Positions 1-5,480 of a DNA stretch of 7,668 nt are shown here, one piece after another. The stretch's first letter is position 1. Each line of letters starts with the position of its first letter. A model generated the notes under the pieces. That model was not told the DNA's origin and did no database searches. It worked only from the letters and a program-made list of their open reading frames with translations. Both the position numbers and the translations under genes were made by a program. The stretch covers positions 1-7,668 of the forward strand of contig CAVGED010000085.1 of NCBI GenBank assembly GCA_963628035.1, read 5' to 3'. The DNA comes from 14-2 sp963628035. Its GTDB lineage: Bacteria > Bacillota > Clostridia > Lachnospirales > Lachnospiraceae.

Positions 1-14
1 AACAGAAAGAAAGC

Positions 15-43
15 AAAAAGTGACAATTGAGTGTTACTTTTTT
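15..43 (+). terminator. Probable rho-independent terminator of an upstream gene
   Basis: An 11-bp stem (15-25 with 32-42, one G-T wobble) encloses a six-base loop ATTGAG. The core is GTGACA/TGTTAC, flanked by a run of A on the left arm and a run of T on the right, so it could work in either direction. It lies just before the promoter of the first gene and would separate that gene from whatever precedes the window. The stem is AT-rich, so it may be only moderately efficient. Confidence 0.5.
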
Positions 44-61
44 AGGAAGTTAAGGTACACA

Positions 62-81
62 TTTTAGGAAAAATCCTAAAA
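62..81. promoter_or_regulatory. Perfect inverted repeat next to the MerR-type promoter
   Basis: TTTTAGGA (62-69) and TCCTAAAA (74-81) are exact inverted repeats separated by AAAA. The site ends seven bases before the -35 box at 88. A further copy of TTTTAGGA sits at 40-47, exactly 22 bp upstream of the left arm, about two helical turns. The stem is AT-rich and has no following T-run, so a terminator is less likely than a protein-binding site. The sequence differs from the MerR dyad at 91-110, so a second regulator could bind here. No binder can be named. Confidence 0.4.
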
Positions 82-87
82 ACCCTC

Positions 88-118
88 TTGACTTGGAGCT
101 AACTCCAAGTTGTATAAT
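88..118 (+). promoter_or_regulatory. MerR-type promoter and operator of the CMD-cupin/AKR/merR operon
   Basis: The -35 box TTGACT (88-93) and -10 box TATAAT (113-118) are separated by 19 bp instead of the usual 17. That long spacer is the hallmark of promoters activated by MerR-family proteins through DNA distortion. Filling the spacer is a perfect dyad, ACTTGGAG (91-98), CTAA, CTCCAAGT (103-110). The sequence matches the operator type known for AdhR/NmlR-like MerR regulators, which respond to aldehydes and other electrophiles. The MerR gene at 1913-2287 is the obvious candidate binder. Transcription would start near 125, giving a leader of about 68 nt. Confidence 0.88.
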
Positions 119-192
119 ACACTTGCCGCTATTCCGATTCCATTTGTATGGAATCGAACTATGAAGCGGAAAGTAAAGGAGGTAATCAGAAT

Positions 193-957
193 ATGGCAAA
201 AATCATACAGACAGCAGGCAGAAATGCGCTTGGAGAATTTGCCCCGGAGTTTGCACATTACAATGACGATGTGCTTTTTGGTGAGAACTGGAATAATGAG
301 GACATTGATGTAAAGACCAGGAGCATCCTCACGGTAACAGCGCTTATGGCGCAGGGGATTACGGACTCTTCTTTAAAGTTCCATCTGCAGAACGCCAAGG
401 ATCATGGCGTGACTCAGAAGGAAATTGCCGCGATCATAACCCATGTGGGATTTTATGCGGGATGGCCGAAGGCCTGGGCTGTATTTAATCTGGCGAAGGA
501 AGTATGGGTAGTGGATGAGGCTGATGATAAGGCAATCGATGCGAAGGCCAGACATCAGGCTTCCATGGTGTTTCCCATCGGGCAACCCAATGATGCATTT
601 GCACAGTATTTTATCGGGCAGAGTTATCTGGCACCGATATCCACGTCCCAGGTTGGAATATTCAATGTGACCTTCGAGCCGGGCTGCCGCAATAACTGGC
701 ACATCCATCATGCGAAGGAGGGCGGCGGCCAGATACTCGTATGTGTTGCCGGACGCGGCTATTATCAGGAATGGGGCAAGGAAGCGATAGAGATGAAGCC
801 GGGAGACTGCATCAATATTCCGGAAGGCGTGAAGCATTGGCATGGAGCCGCACCCGATAGCTGGTTCTCACATCTGGCAATTGAGGTTCCGGGCGTGAAT
901 GGCTCGAACGAGTGGCTGGAGCCGGTGGATGAAGAACAATATGGAATTTTGAAATAA
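193..957 (+). CDS. Carboxymuconolactone decarboxylase-cupin fusion protein
   Basis: A 254-residue cytoplasmic protein with two domains. The N-terminal half (about 35-105) is a carboxymuconolactone decarboxylase (CMD) domain, with the family segment around H84 (THVGFYAGWPKA). It lacks the CxxC pair of the AhpD peroxidase branch. The C-terminal half (about 150-232) is a cupin: H170 and H172 of the HxH motif, Q180 or E176, and H215 in the second motif (PGD...P.GVKH) are likely metal ligands. An insert (AKEGGG, 174-179) lengthens the loop after HxH. The start at 193 is chosen because AAAGGAGG (175-182) stands 10 bases before it; the upstream in-frame ATG at 148 has no comparable site and would add 15 unlikely residues. 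It is the first gene of the MerR-controlled operon. The reaction is unknown: fusions of this kind are common beside oxidoreductases, and a true muconolactone pathway is not visible here. Confidence 0.9.
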   Translation: MAKIIQTAGRNALGEFAPEFAHYNDDVLFGENWNNEDIDVKTRSILTVTALMAQGITDSSLKFHLQNAKDHGVTQKEIAAIITHVGFYAGWPKAWAVFNLAKEVWVVDEADDKAIDAKARHQASMVFPIGQPNDAFAQYFIGQSYLAPISTSQVGIFNVTFEPGCRNNWHIHHAKEGGGQILVCVAGRGYYQEWGKEAIEMKPGDCINIPEGVKHWHGAAPDSWFSHLAIEVPGVNGSNEWLEPVDEEQYGILK

Positions 958-1011
958 TAGAAATGTGGAATTTTGGAATAATAGAAGTATGAGATTTTGA
1001 TGCGTATAGAA
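939..1011 (+). repeat. Imperfect tandem repeat of about 24 bp spanning a stop codon
   Basis: Two adjacent 24-bp units (939-962 and 963-986) differ at only two positions. A more diverged third unit of 25 bp follows (987-1011). Each has the pattern ATnTGGAATTTTGnAATAATAGAA or a decayed form of it. The first unit carries the last codons and TAA stop of the CMD-cupin gene, so the repeat probably arose by duplication of the gene's 3' end into the intergenic gap before the aldo/keto reductase. Confidence 0.7.
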
Positions 1012-1033
1012 TGGTCAGGAGGAAACAGGTGCT

Positions 1034-1900
1034 ATGATGATAGAAAAGAAGATGAAATTAAATAACGGAGCAGAGATCCCCCAGCTTGCCATGGGCACAT
1101 GGCTTATTGATGATGACAAGGTGGCGGAGCCTGTCAGCACTGCGATCAGGCTGGGATACCGGCATATTGACACAGCGCAGGCGTACGGCAATGAAGCCGG
1201 AGTAGGTGAAGGTATCCGAAGAAGCGGGATCGCCCGTGATGATATTTTTATCACATCCAAGGTTGCGGCAGAGAATAAATCTTATGATTCAGCGAAGGCA
1301 TCCATTGACCATACGCTGGAGCTTATGGGGCTTGATTCTATTGACATGATGATCATTCATTCTCCACAGCCATGGACGGAAGTAAACCAGTCAAAGAACA
1401 GGTATTTTGCAGAGAACAGAGAGGTCTGGAGAGCCATGGAGGATGCGGTGGCAGAGGGCAGGATAAAGACCATCGGTGTTTCCAATTTCCTGAAAGAGGA
1501 TATTGATAATATCCTGGAGAGCTGCAGGATCAAGCCTGCGGTAAACCAGGTGCTCGCGCACATTTCCAACACGCCGATCGATCTGATAAGATATTGTCAG
1601 GAAAAAGGAATCGCAGTGGAGGCCTATTCACCAGTGGCTCACGGAGAGGCATTGAAGAATCCTCTGATCAGGGAGATGGCGGAGAAATACAAGGTAACGC
1701 CGGCTCAATTGTGTATCCGTTATTGCCTGCAGCTTGATCTGATCACACTCCCCAAGGCAACCAGTGAAGTGCACCTTAGGGAAAATGCAGAAGTGGATTT
1801 TGAGATCACAGATGAGGACATGCAGACACTTCTGAATTGTGAGCATATCAAGGATTACGGCGATGCCTCCTTCTTTCCGGTGTATGGTGGGAAGCTCTAA
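1034..1900 (+). CDS. Aldo/keto reductase
   Basis: A 288-residue cytoplasmic NAD(P)H-dependent reductase of the aldo/keto reductase superfamily, a TIM barrel of usual length. The catalytic tetrad is complete: D46 and Y51 in HIDTAQAYGNE, K76 in ITSKV, and H109 in MIIHSP. The family segments GVSNF (148-152) and VNQV (170-173) are present. The cofactor loop LPKATSEVHLREN (239-251) has histidine 247 where many NADPH-specific members carry arginine, so cofactor preference is open. AGGAGG (1017-1022) lies 11 bases before the start. The gene follows the CMD-cupin gene by 76 bp and precedes merR by 12 bp, so all three are probably one transcript. With an aldehyde-type MerR regulator, reduction of a reactive aldehyde or ketone is the likely role; the natural substrate cannot be read from sequence. 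Confidence 0.93.
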   Translation: MMIEKKMKLNNGAEIPQLAMGTWLIDDDKVAEPVSTAIRLGYRHIDTAQAYGNEAGVGEGIRRSGIARDDIFITSKVAAENKSYDSAKASIDHTLELMGLDSIDMMIIHSPQPWTEVNQSKNRYFAENREVWRAMEDAVAEGRIKTIGVSNFLKEDIDNILESCRIKPAVNQVLAHISNTPIDLIRYCQEKGIAVEAYSPVAHGEALKNPLIREMAEKYKVTPAQLCIRYCLQLDLITLPKATSEVHLRENAEVDFEITDEDMQTLLNCEHIKDYGDASFFPVYGGKL

Positions 1901-1912
1901 GAGGTGCGGATT

Positions 1913-2287
1913 ATGACGATCAAAGAAGTTGCTGAGAAATATAACATCAGCCAGGACACGCTCCGTTATTACGAACGGGTAAAGATGATCCCTGAGGTAC
2001 ATCGTACACCCGGAGGAATCCGGGATTATCAGGAGGAAGACCTTAAGTGGCTGGAGCTTGCTCTCTGCATGAGGAATGCGGGACTTCCGGTGGAGGCGAT
2101 GATTGAGTATCTTCGCCTTTTCCAGGAAGGAGATGCGACGATTCCGGCACGGCTTGAGCTTTTGCAAAACCAGATGGAGAATCTGGAGAAGCAGAAGGCG
2201 CAGCTTACTGCTACCATGGAGCATCTCGCCTATAAGATCTCCAGGTACGAGGAAGCCATGAAGACAGGTAAGTTGAGGTGGGATTGA
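1913..2287 (+). CDS. MerR-family transcriptional regulator, AdhR/NmlR type
   Basis: A 124-residue DNA-binding regulator. The N-terminal winged helix domain (1-70) has the MerR signature IKEVAEKYNISQDTLRYYERVKMIP and the wing segment GGIRDYQEEDLKWL. A coiled-coil dimerisation helix follows (about 75-115). The only cysteine is C52 (ALCMRN), the position of the reactive cysteine in Bacillus subtilis AdhR, which senses formaldehyde and methylglyoxal; there is no cysteine-rich metal loop. The ATG at 1913 is preferred because AAGAGGTG (1899-1906) is correctly spaced before it; an in-frame GTG at 1904 lies inside that ribosome site. As the last gene of the operon it would control its own expression through the dyad at 91-110. 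The effector is inferred, not shown. Confidence 0.92.
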   Translation: MTIKEVAEKYNISQDTLRYYERVKMIPEVHRTPGGIRDYQEEDLKWLELALCMRNAGLPVEAMIEYLRLFQEGDATIPARLELLQNQMENLEKQKAQLTATMEHLAYKISRYEEAMKTGKLRWD

Positions 2288-2299
2288 GACAGGGCATCG

Positions 2300-3106
2300 T
2301 CACCGGAAGAAATCCCTTTCCTTGCTGGAGGGTGTCTTGTTGAACATTTTCTTGTACTGTTTATAGAAGCCCGAGTAGTCGGCAAAACCACAATCCATGG
2401 CGGCCTTTGTTGCAGGATCTCCGGATAAGATCTTATGGTGCGCCATGATAAGCCTTTTTTTCAGAATATATCGATGGATGGATATATTCATTTGTTCCTT
2501 GAAGGTATGGGCCAGGCACGATACCGATACATTGAGTTCCTTCGCGATATCCGCAACGGAGATAGGGTCGCCTATGTGCGCACTGATATATGCGATTGCT
2601 TTTTCGGATATGGTATAAGGAATTGTGGCAGTGCTTTCCATACTCGGATAGTCGTTTAAAATAATTTCACTCAGAAGCAGAGATAACACGGATTGCAGAA
2701 CAATCGAATTGATGGATTCTGTACCGTGTTTTTCTGTTAATGCGATCATCTTATTGAACAGGAAGCGGAACTGACTGTTCATATCCAGCAATAAGATCCC
2801 CTGCATACTTTCGGATATAAGCTCCTGCAGCGCATCGATATTAAAAAACTGAAATACACAGCGGTGGTAATCCTCCTGAGAACCGGTGATCAGTAACTGG
2901 TGGTAGGTCTCACTGGGAATCAGGATCAAGGTATTGGGCTTCAATTGCGCATGGATATTCTCGGAGATGAACTTCGCCTCTCCGCCTATGAAATAGATGA
3001 TCTCGTGATAGGTGTGAAATTCTTTTCCTGACCTGTCACTGACACCTTTTGCATATTTAAAAGTAATCTGATCATTCTTTATATATCTTGGGCTGAAGTC
3101 TGGCAT
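2300..3106 (-). CDS. AraC-family transcriptional regulator with cupin-like sensor domain
   Basis: A regulator of 268 residues from the chosen start. The N-terminal part holds an AraC-type ligand-binding cupin (FHTYHEIIYFIGG; then PNTLILIPSETYHQL). The last 100 residues carry two helix-turn-helix motifs: ISVADIAKELNVSVSCLAHTF and the conserved CGFADYSGFYKQYKKMFNKTPS block. The frame is open to an ATG at 3163 (287 residues), but no ribosome site precedes that. The ATG at 3106 has AGGG nine bases upstream and gives a start typical of the family (MPDFSPRYIKN). The gene is convergent with merR (12 bp between stops, no hairpin seen) and divergent from the aldolase-kinase operon, its probable target. 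A sugar acid from the KDG pathway is a reasonable guess for the ligand. Confidence 0.9.
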   Translation of the reverse strand: MPDFSPRYIKNDQITFKYAKGVSDRSGKEFHTYHEIIYFIGGEAKFISENIHAQLKPNTLILIPSETYHQLLITGSQEDYHRCVFQFFNIDALQELISESMQGILLLDMNSQFRFLFNKMIALTEKHGTESINSIVLQSVLSLLLSEIILNDYPSMESTATIPYTISEKAIAYISAHIGDPISVADIAKELNVSVSCLAHTFKEQMNISIHRYILKKRLIMAHHKILSGDPATKAAMDCGFADYSGFYKQYKKMFNKTPSSKERDFFR

Positions 3107-3186
3107 GTTGTTTTTCCCTGTAATGTTTCTAGCTTTCCACCGTACCTGCTGCGTATCAAGCATAACACAAGATTTGCAGAATAGTC

Positions 3187-3215
3187 AATATAGTATGCAA
3201 AAAAAGCTATGTAAA
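3187..3215 (-). promoter_or_regulatory. Predicted promoter of the AraC-family gene
   Basis: Read on the - strand, TTTACA (3215-3210) and TATATT (3192-3187) are separated by 17 bp. Transcription would begin near 3180, leaving a leader of about 75 nt before the ATG at 3106. The -35 box directly abuts the -35 box of the opposite promoter (3216-3221). An inverted repeat TTTGCA (3173-3178) / TGCAAA (3196-3201) straddles the -10 region and could be an operator. Confidence 0.5.
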
Positions 3216-3244
3216 TTGATAAAATATCATAATACAATTATCTT
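3216..3244 (+). promoter_or_regulatory. Predicted promoter of the aldolase-kinase-cupin operon
   Basis: TTGATA (3216-3221), a 17-bp spacer and TATCTT (3239-3244) form a plausible sigma-A promoter; transcription would start around 3251. A small dyad TGATA-AAA-TATCA (3217-3229) overlaps the -35 box. The imperfect -10 fits a promoter that needs an activator, consistent with the divergent AraC-family gene. Confidence 0.45.
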
Positions 3245-3250
3245 AACATT

Positions 3251-3264
3251 TGAAATCGAGCTGA
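3251..3264 (+). promoter_or_regulatory. Possible catabolite-responsive (cre) site
   Basis: TGAAATCGAGCTGA matches the core of the cre consensus TGNAANCGNNNNCA except for G instead of C at position 13. It sits at the predicted transcription start of the KDG operon, where CcpA binding would repress. This is a single short match and could be chance. Confidence 0.3.
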
Positions 3265-3282
3265 GTTGAAAGGAGAGAATCG

Positions 3283-3942
3283 ATGCGAGAACAAATTATT
3301 CAACAGGTTCTGGAACGCAAGATAATTGCCATTGTGCGTGGTGTCTACGGAGAGGATTGCCGGAAGCTGGCGCAGGCACTTTATGACGGCGGGATTGAAT
3401 TGATGGAGGTGACCTTTGATCAGAGTAAGCCGGAACGCCTGGCGCAGACCTCGGATACGGTTAAGCTGCTGCGGGAGCAGATGGGCGACAAGATGGCGAT
3501 CGGAGCCGGAACGGTTACTTCCTTGGAGATGCTGAAGCTGGCGAAGGATGCGGGCGCCCAGTTTATTGTTTCGCCGGATACCAATGAAGAGGTAATTAAA
3601 GCAACCGTAGCAGCGGGAATGGTATCCATGCCGGGGGCCATGACACCTTCCGAGATCATGAAGGCTCACAAGTACGGCGCAGATTTTGTGAAAATATTCC
3701 CGGTAGGAAGCCTTGGAGCAGCTTATGTGAAGGCAGTATGTGCGCCGATCAATCATATCCGTCTTCTGGCGGTCGGCGGTGTGAATGAAAAGAACATCCA
3801 AGAGTTCCTTGCGGCCGGTGCAGTAGGGGCAGGCGTAGGCGGAAATCTGGTCAATAAGCAGTGGATAGCAGCAGGAGAATTTGAAAAAATAACAGCGCTT
3901 GCGAGAGCGTATACACAATATGGAGGAAAAGAAAATGTCTAA
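3283..3942 (+). CDS. KDPG/KHG-type aldolase (Eda family)
   Basis: A 219-residue class I aldolase, close to the 213 residues of E. coli Eda. It should split 2-keto-3-deoxy-6-phosphogluconate (KDPG), or a related 2-keto acid, into pyruvate and an aldehyde, in the cytoplasm. The Schiff-base lysine is K137 (FVKIFPV); E42 (MEVT) and T77 (GAGTV) fit the catalytic base and the pyruvate-binding threonine. Compared with E. coli Eda, R49 is replaced by D46 and the phosphate-binding serine 184 by N188 (GGNLV), so the preference for KDPG over KDPGal or 4-hydroxy-2-oxoglutarate is uncertain. AAAGGAG stands seven bases before the ATG. The gene overlaps the kinase start by eight bases, which points to coupled translation and a joint kinase-aldolase pathway. 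Confidence 0.9.
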   Translation: MREQIIQQVLERKIIAIVRGVYGEDCRKLAQALYDGGIELMEVTFDQSKPERLAQTSDTVKLLREQMGDKMAIGAGTVTSLEMLKLAKDAGAQFIVSPDTNEEVIKATVAAGMVSMPGAMTPSEIMKAHKYGADFVKIFPVGSLGAAYVKAVCAPINHIRLLAVGGVNEKNIQEFLAAGAVGAGVGGNLVNKQWIAAGEFEKITALARAYTQYGGKENV

Positions 3943-4960
3943 GAGAATTGTCACATTTGGAGAGATCATGCTCCGCTTAAACCCGGAGGGATATACACGT
4001 TTTGTACAGGCAGACCGATTCGAGGCAAGTTATGCCGGGGGAGAGGCCAATGTGGCGGTATCCCTGGCAAATTATGGGATGGACGCCGCCTTCGTAAGCA
4101 AGGTCCCGGCTCATGAGATCGGACAGGGTGCGGTCAATGCGCTGCGTAAGTACGGGGTGGACACAAGCTGTATGCTGCGAGGCGGCGAGCGCCTGGGTAT
4201 TTACTTCGTAGAGAAGGGAGCATCCCAGCGGGCATCCAAGGTGATCTATGACCGCGCCAATTCTGCAGTTGCATTGTCAACGGCGGAAGAATATGACTGG
4301 GATCAGATATTTGAAGGCGCTGACTGGTTCCACTGGACCGGCATCACACCGGCTCTGGGCGGCGAGCTTCCCCAGATCTGCCTGGCGGCCTGCAAGGCAG
4401 CTAAGAATCGTGGCGTGAAAATATCCTGTGACCTGAATTACCGGAAGAAGCTGTGGTCTACTGAGGAAGCGGGCAAGATCATGTCAGAGCTGATGCCATA
4501 CGTGGATGTCTGTATTGCAAATGAAGAGGATGCCAAGGATGTCTTTGGGATTGAAGCAGAGAACACCGACATCAATGCGGGAAAGCTGGATCATTCCGGC
4601 TATATCTCTGTGGCAAAGCAACTGTGTGACCGCTTCGGATTTGAGAAAGTAGCGATTACGCTTCGCGGGTCTATTTCGGCCAATGACAATGATTGGGCAG
4701 CGATGCTTTATACCGATGGAGAAGCCTATTTTTCCCCGACATACCGGATTCACATTGTGGACCGTGTAGGGGGAGGCGACAGCTTTGGCAGTGGTCTGAT
4801 CTATGCGCTGCTTTCTGGAAAATCAGCCCAGGACAGCATTAATTTCGCCGTTGCGGCCTCCTGTCTGAAGCATACCATTGAGCAGGATTTCAATCTGGTA
4901 AGTGTTCAGGAGGTTGAATCGCTGGCTAAGGGGAATGCATCCGGGAGAGTACAGCGGTGA
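3935..4960 (+). CDS. kdgK: 2-keto-3-deoxygluconate (KDG) kinase, PfkB family
   Basis: A 341-residue ribokinase/PfkB-family sugar kinase that should phosphorylate KDG with ATP to KDPG, the substrate of the preceding aldolase. The N-terminal family segment GGEANV (35-40) and the C-terminal signature DRVGGGDSFGSG (276-287) are present; D282 is the catalytic base and the GGGD loop forms the anion hole. DLNYRKKLW (167-175) with R170, and Y90, Y105 and R107, fit residues reported to hold KDG in known kinases of this family. The start at 3935 has GGAGG (3922-3926) eight bases upstream; the frame is open to 3899 but that ATG lies inside the aldolase gene without a site. Fructokinase or another ketose kinase is the alternative, but the aldolase partner makes KDG kinase much more likely. 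Confidence 0.92.
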   Translation: MSKRIVTFGEIMLRLNPEGYTRFVQADRFEASYAGGEANVAVSLANYGMDAAFVSKVPAHEIGQGAVNALRKYGVDTSCMLRGGERLGIYFVEKGASQRASKVIYDRANSAVALSTAEEYDWDQIFEGADWFHWTGITPALGGELPQICLAACKAAKNRGVKISCDLNYRKKLWSTEEAGKIMSELMPYVDVCIANEEDAKDVFGIEAENTDINAGKLDHSGYISVAKQLCDRFGFEKVAITLRGSISANDNDWAAMLYTDGEAYFSPTYRIHIVDRVGGGDSFGSGLIYALLSGKSAQDSINFAVAASCLKHTIEQDFNLVSVQEVESLAKGNASGRVQR

Positions 4961-4991
4961 TTTGCATCTGTCCCGGTAGTTGAACCTTCCA

Positions 4992-5034
4992 TTTCCGTAT
5001 CACCGATTTTCGGTGGAAACATATGATATGGAAA
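4992..5034 (+). other. Possible RNA hairpin in the kinase-cupin intergenic region
   Basis: A short perfect hairpin CACCGA-TTT-TCGGTG (5001-5015) is nested between TTTCCGTATC (4992-5001) and GATATGGAAA (5025-5034), which pair at nine of ten positions plus one G-U. A competing partner GGAAA (5015-5019) exists for the left arm. No T-run follows, so this is not a standard terminator. It lies directly before the ribosome site of the cupin gene (GGAG, 5043-5046) and might stabilise or process the transcript. Confidence 0.35.
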
Positions 5035-5056
5035 AGAGCGTTGGAGTAATTATAAA

Positions 5057-5473
5057 ATGTATGTAAGACAGGCAGACTATGGACCCAATCCATACGTGAC
5101 CAATGTGGAACAAATGGCCATGGCAAATGGGAATTTCCGCACCGCAATATGGACGGGTGAGCACGGGCAGATGACGCTCATGTGTATCCCGCCATGCGGA
5201 GATATCGGACTGGAGATGCATGCCGATGTAGATCAGATGATCCAGGTGGAGCATGGAAGCGGTATGGTAAGTATGGGGAGAACTCAGTGCAGACAGGATT
5301 TTCAGGAGAACCTGTGCAGAGGAGACGTTGTCTTTGTGCCTGCGGGAACCTGGCATAATGTGATGAATACCGGGAGATGCCCGCTGAGGCTGTCATCCGT
5401 ATATGCGCCGCCGAATCACGCAAGGGGAACGGTACATCGGACCAAGGCAGAGGCGGAGAAGGAAGAATATTGA
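5057..5473 (+). CDS. Small single-domain cupin protein, function unassigned
   Basis: A 138-residue cytoplasmic protein made of one cupin barrel. The first motif is IGLEMHADVDQMIQVEHGSG, with H55 and Q60 as likely metal ligands; the usual second histidine is replaced by D57. The second motif is RGDVVFVPAGTWHNVMNTG with H100. The tail YAPPNHARGTVHRTKAEAE (116-134) is typical of this cupin group. GGAG (5043-5046) lies ten bases before the ATG. It follows the kinase gene by 96 bp in the same direction, with no clear promoter between, and probably belongs to the KDG operon. A sugar or sugar-acid isomerase or mutarotase role would fit the setting, as cupins such as KdgF act in uronate breakdown, but the sequence does not resemble KdgF enough to say so. 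It converges on the histidine kinase gene, with seven bases between stops. Confidence 0.85.
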   Translation: MYVRQADYGPNPYVTNVEQMAMANGNFRTAIWTGEHGQMTLMCIPPCGDIGLEMHADVDQMIQVEHGSGMVSMGRTQCRQDFQENLCRGDVVFVPAGTWHNVMNTGRCPLRLSSVYAPPNHARGTVHRTKAEAEKEEY

Positions 5474-5480
5474 CGGAAAT

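Noticed and set aside
148..192. In-frame upstream ATG for the CMD-cupin gene
   Set aside because: No ribosome site precedes it, while the ATG at 193 has AAAGGAGG at a good distance and begins the conserved protein.
373..843. 156-codon - strand frame opposite the CMD-cupin gene
   Set aside because: Antisense to a well supported gene, with no ribosome site or recognisable domain.
1628..2224. 198-codon - strand frame spanning the AKR-merR junction
   Set aside because: It overlaps two real genes on the other strand and shows no family features.
2288..2299. Terminator between the convergent merR and AraC-family genes
   Set aside because: Only 12 bp separate the stops and no convincing GC-rich hairpin with a T-run was found there.
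3107..3163. Longer N-terminus of the AraC-family protein from ATG 3163
   Set aside because: No ribosome site, and the 19 extra residues do not look like part of the sensor domain. The longer start is not excluded.
3238..3969. Long - strand frame (243 codons) opposite the aldolase gene
   Set aside because: It lies wholly antisense to a clear aldolase gene, has a composition rich in Cys, His and Arg typical of shadow frames, and matches no family.
5057..5473. Naming the small cupin KdgF
   Set aside because: The operon context fits, but the motifs and C-terminal tail differ from KdgF as I know it, so no symbol was given.
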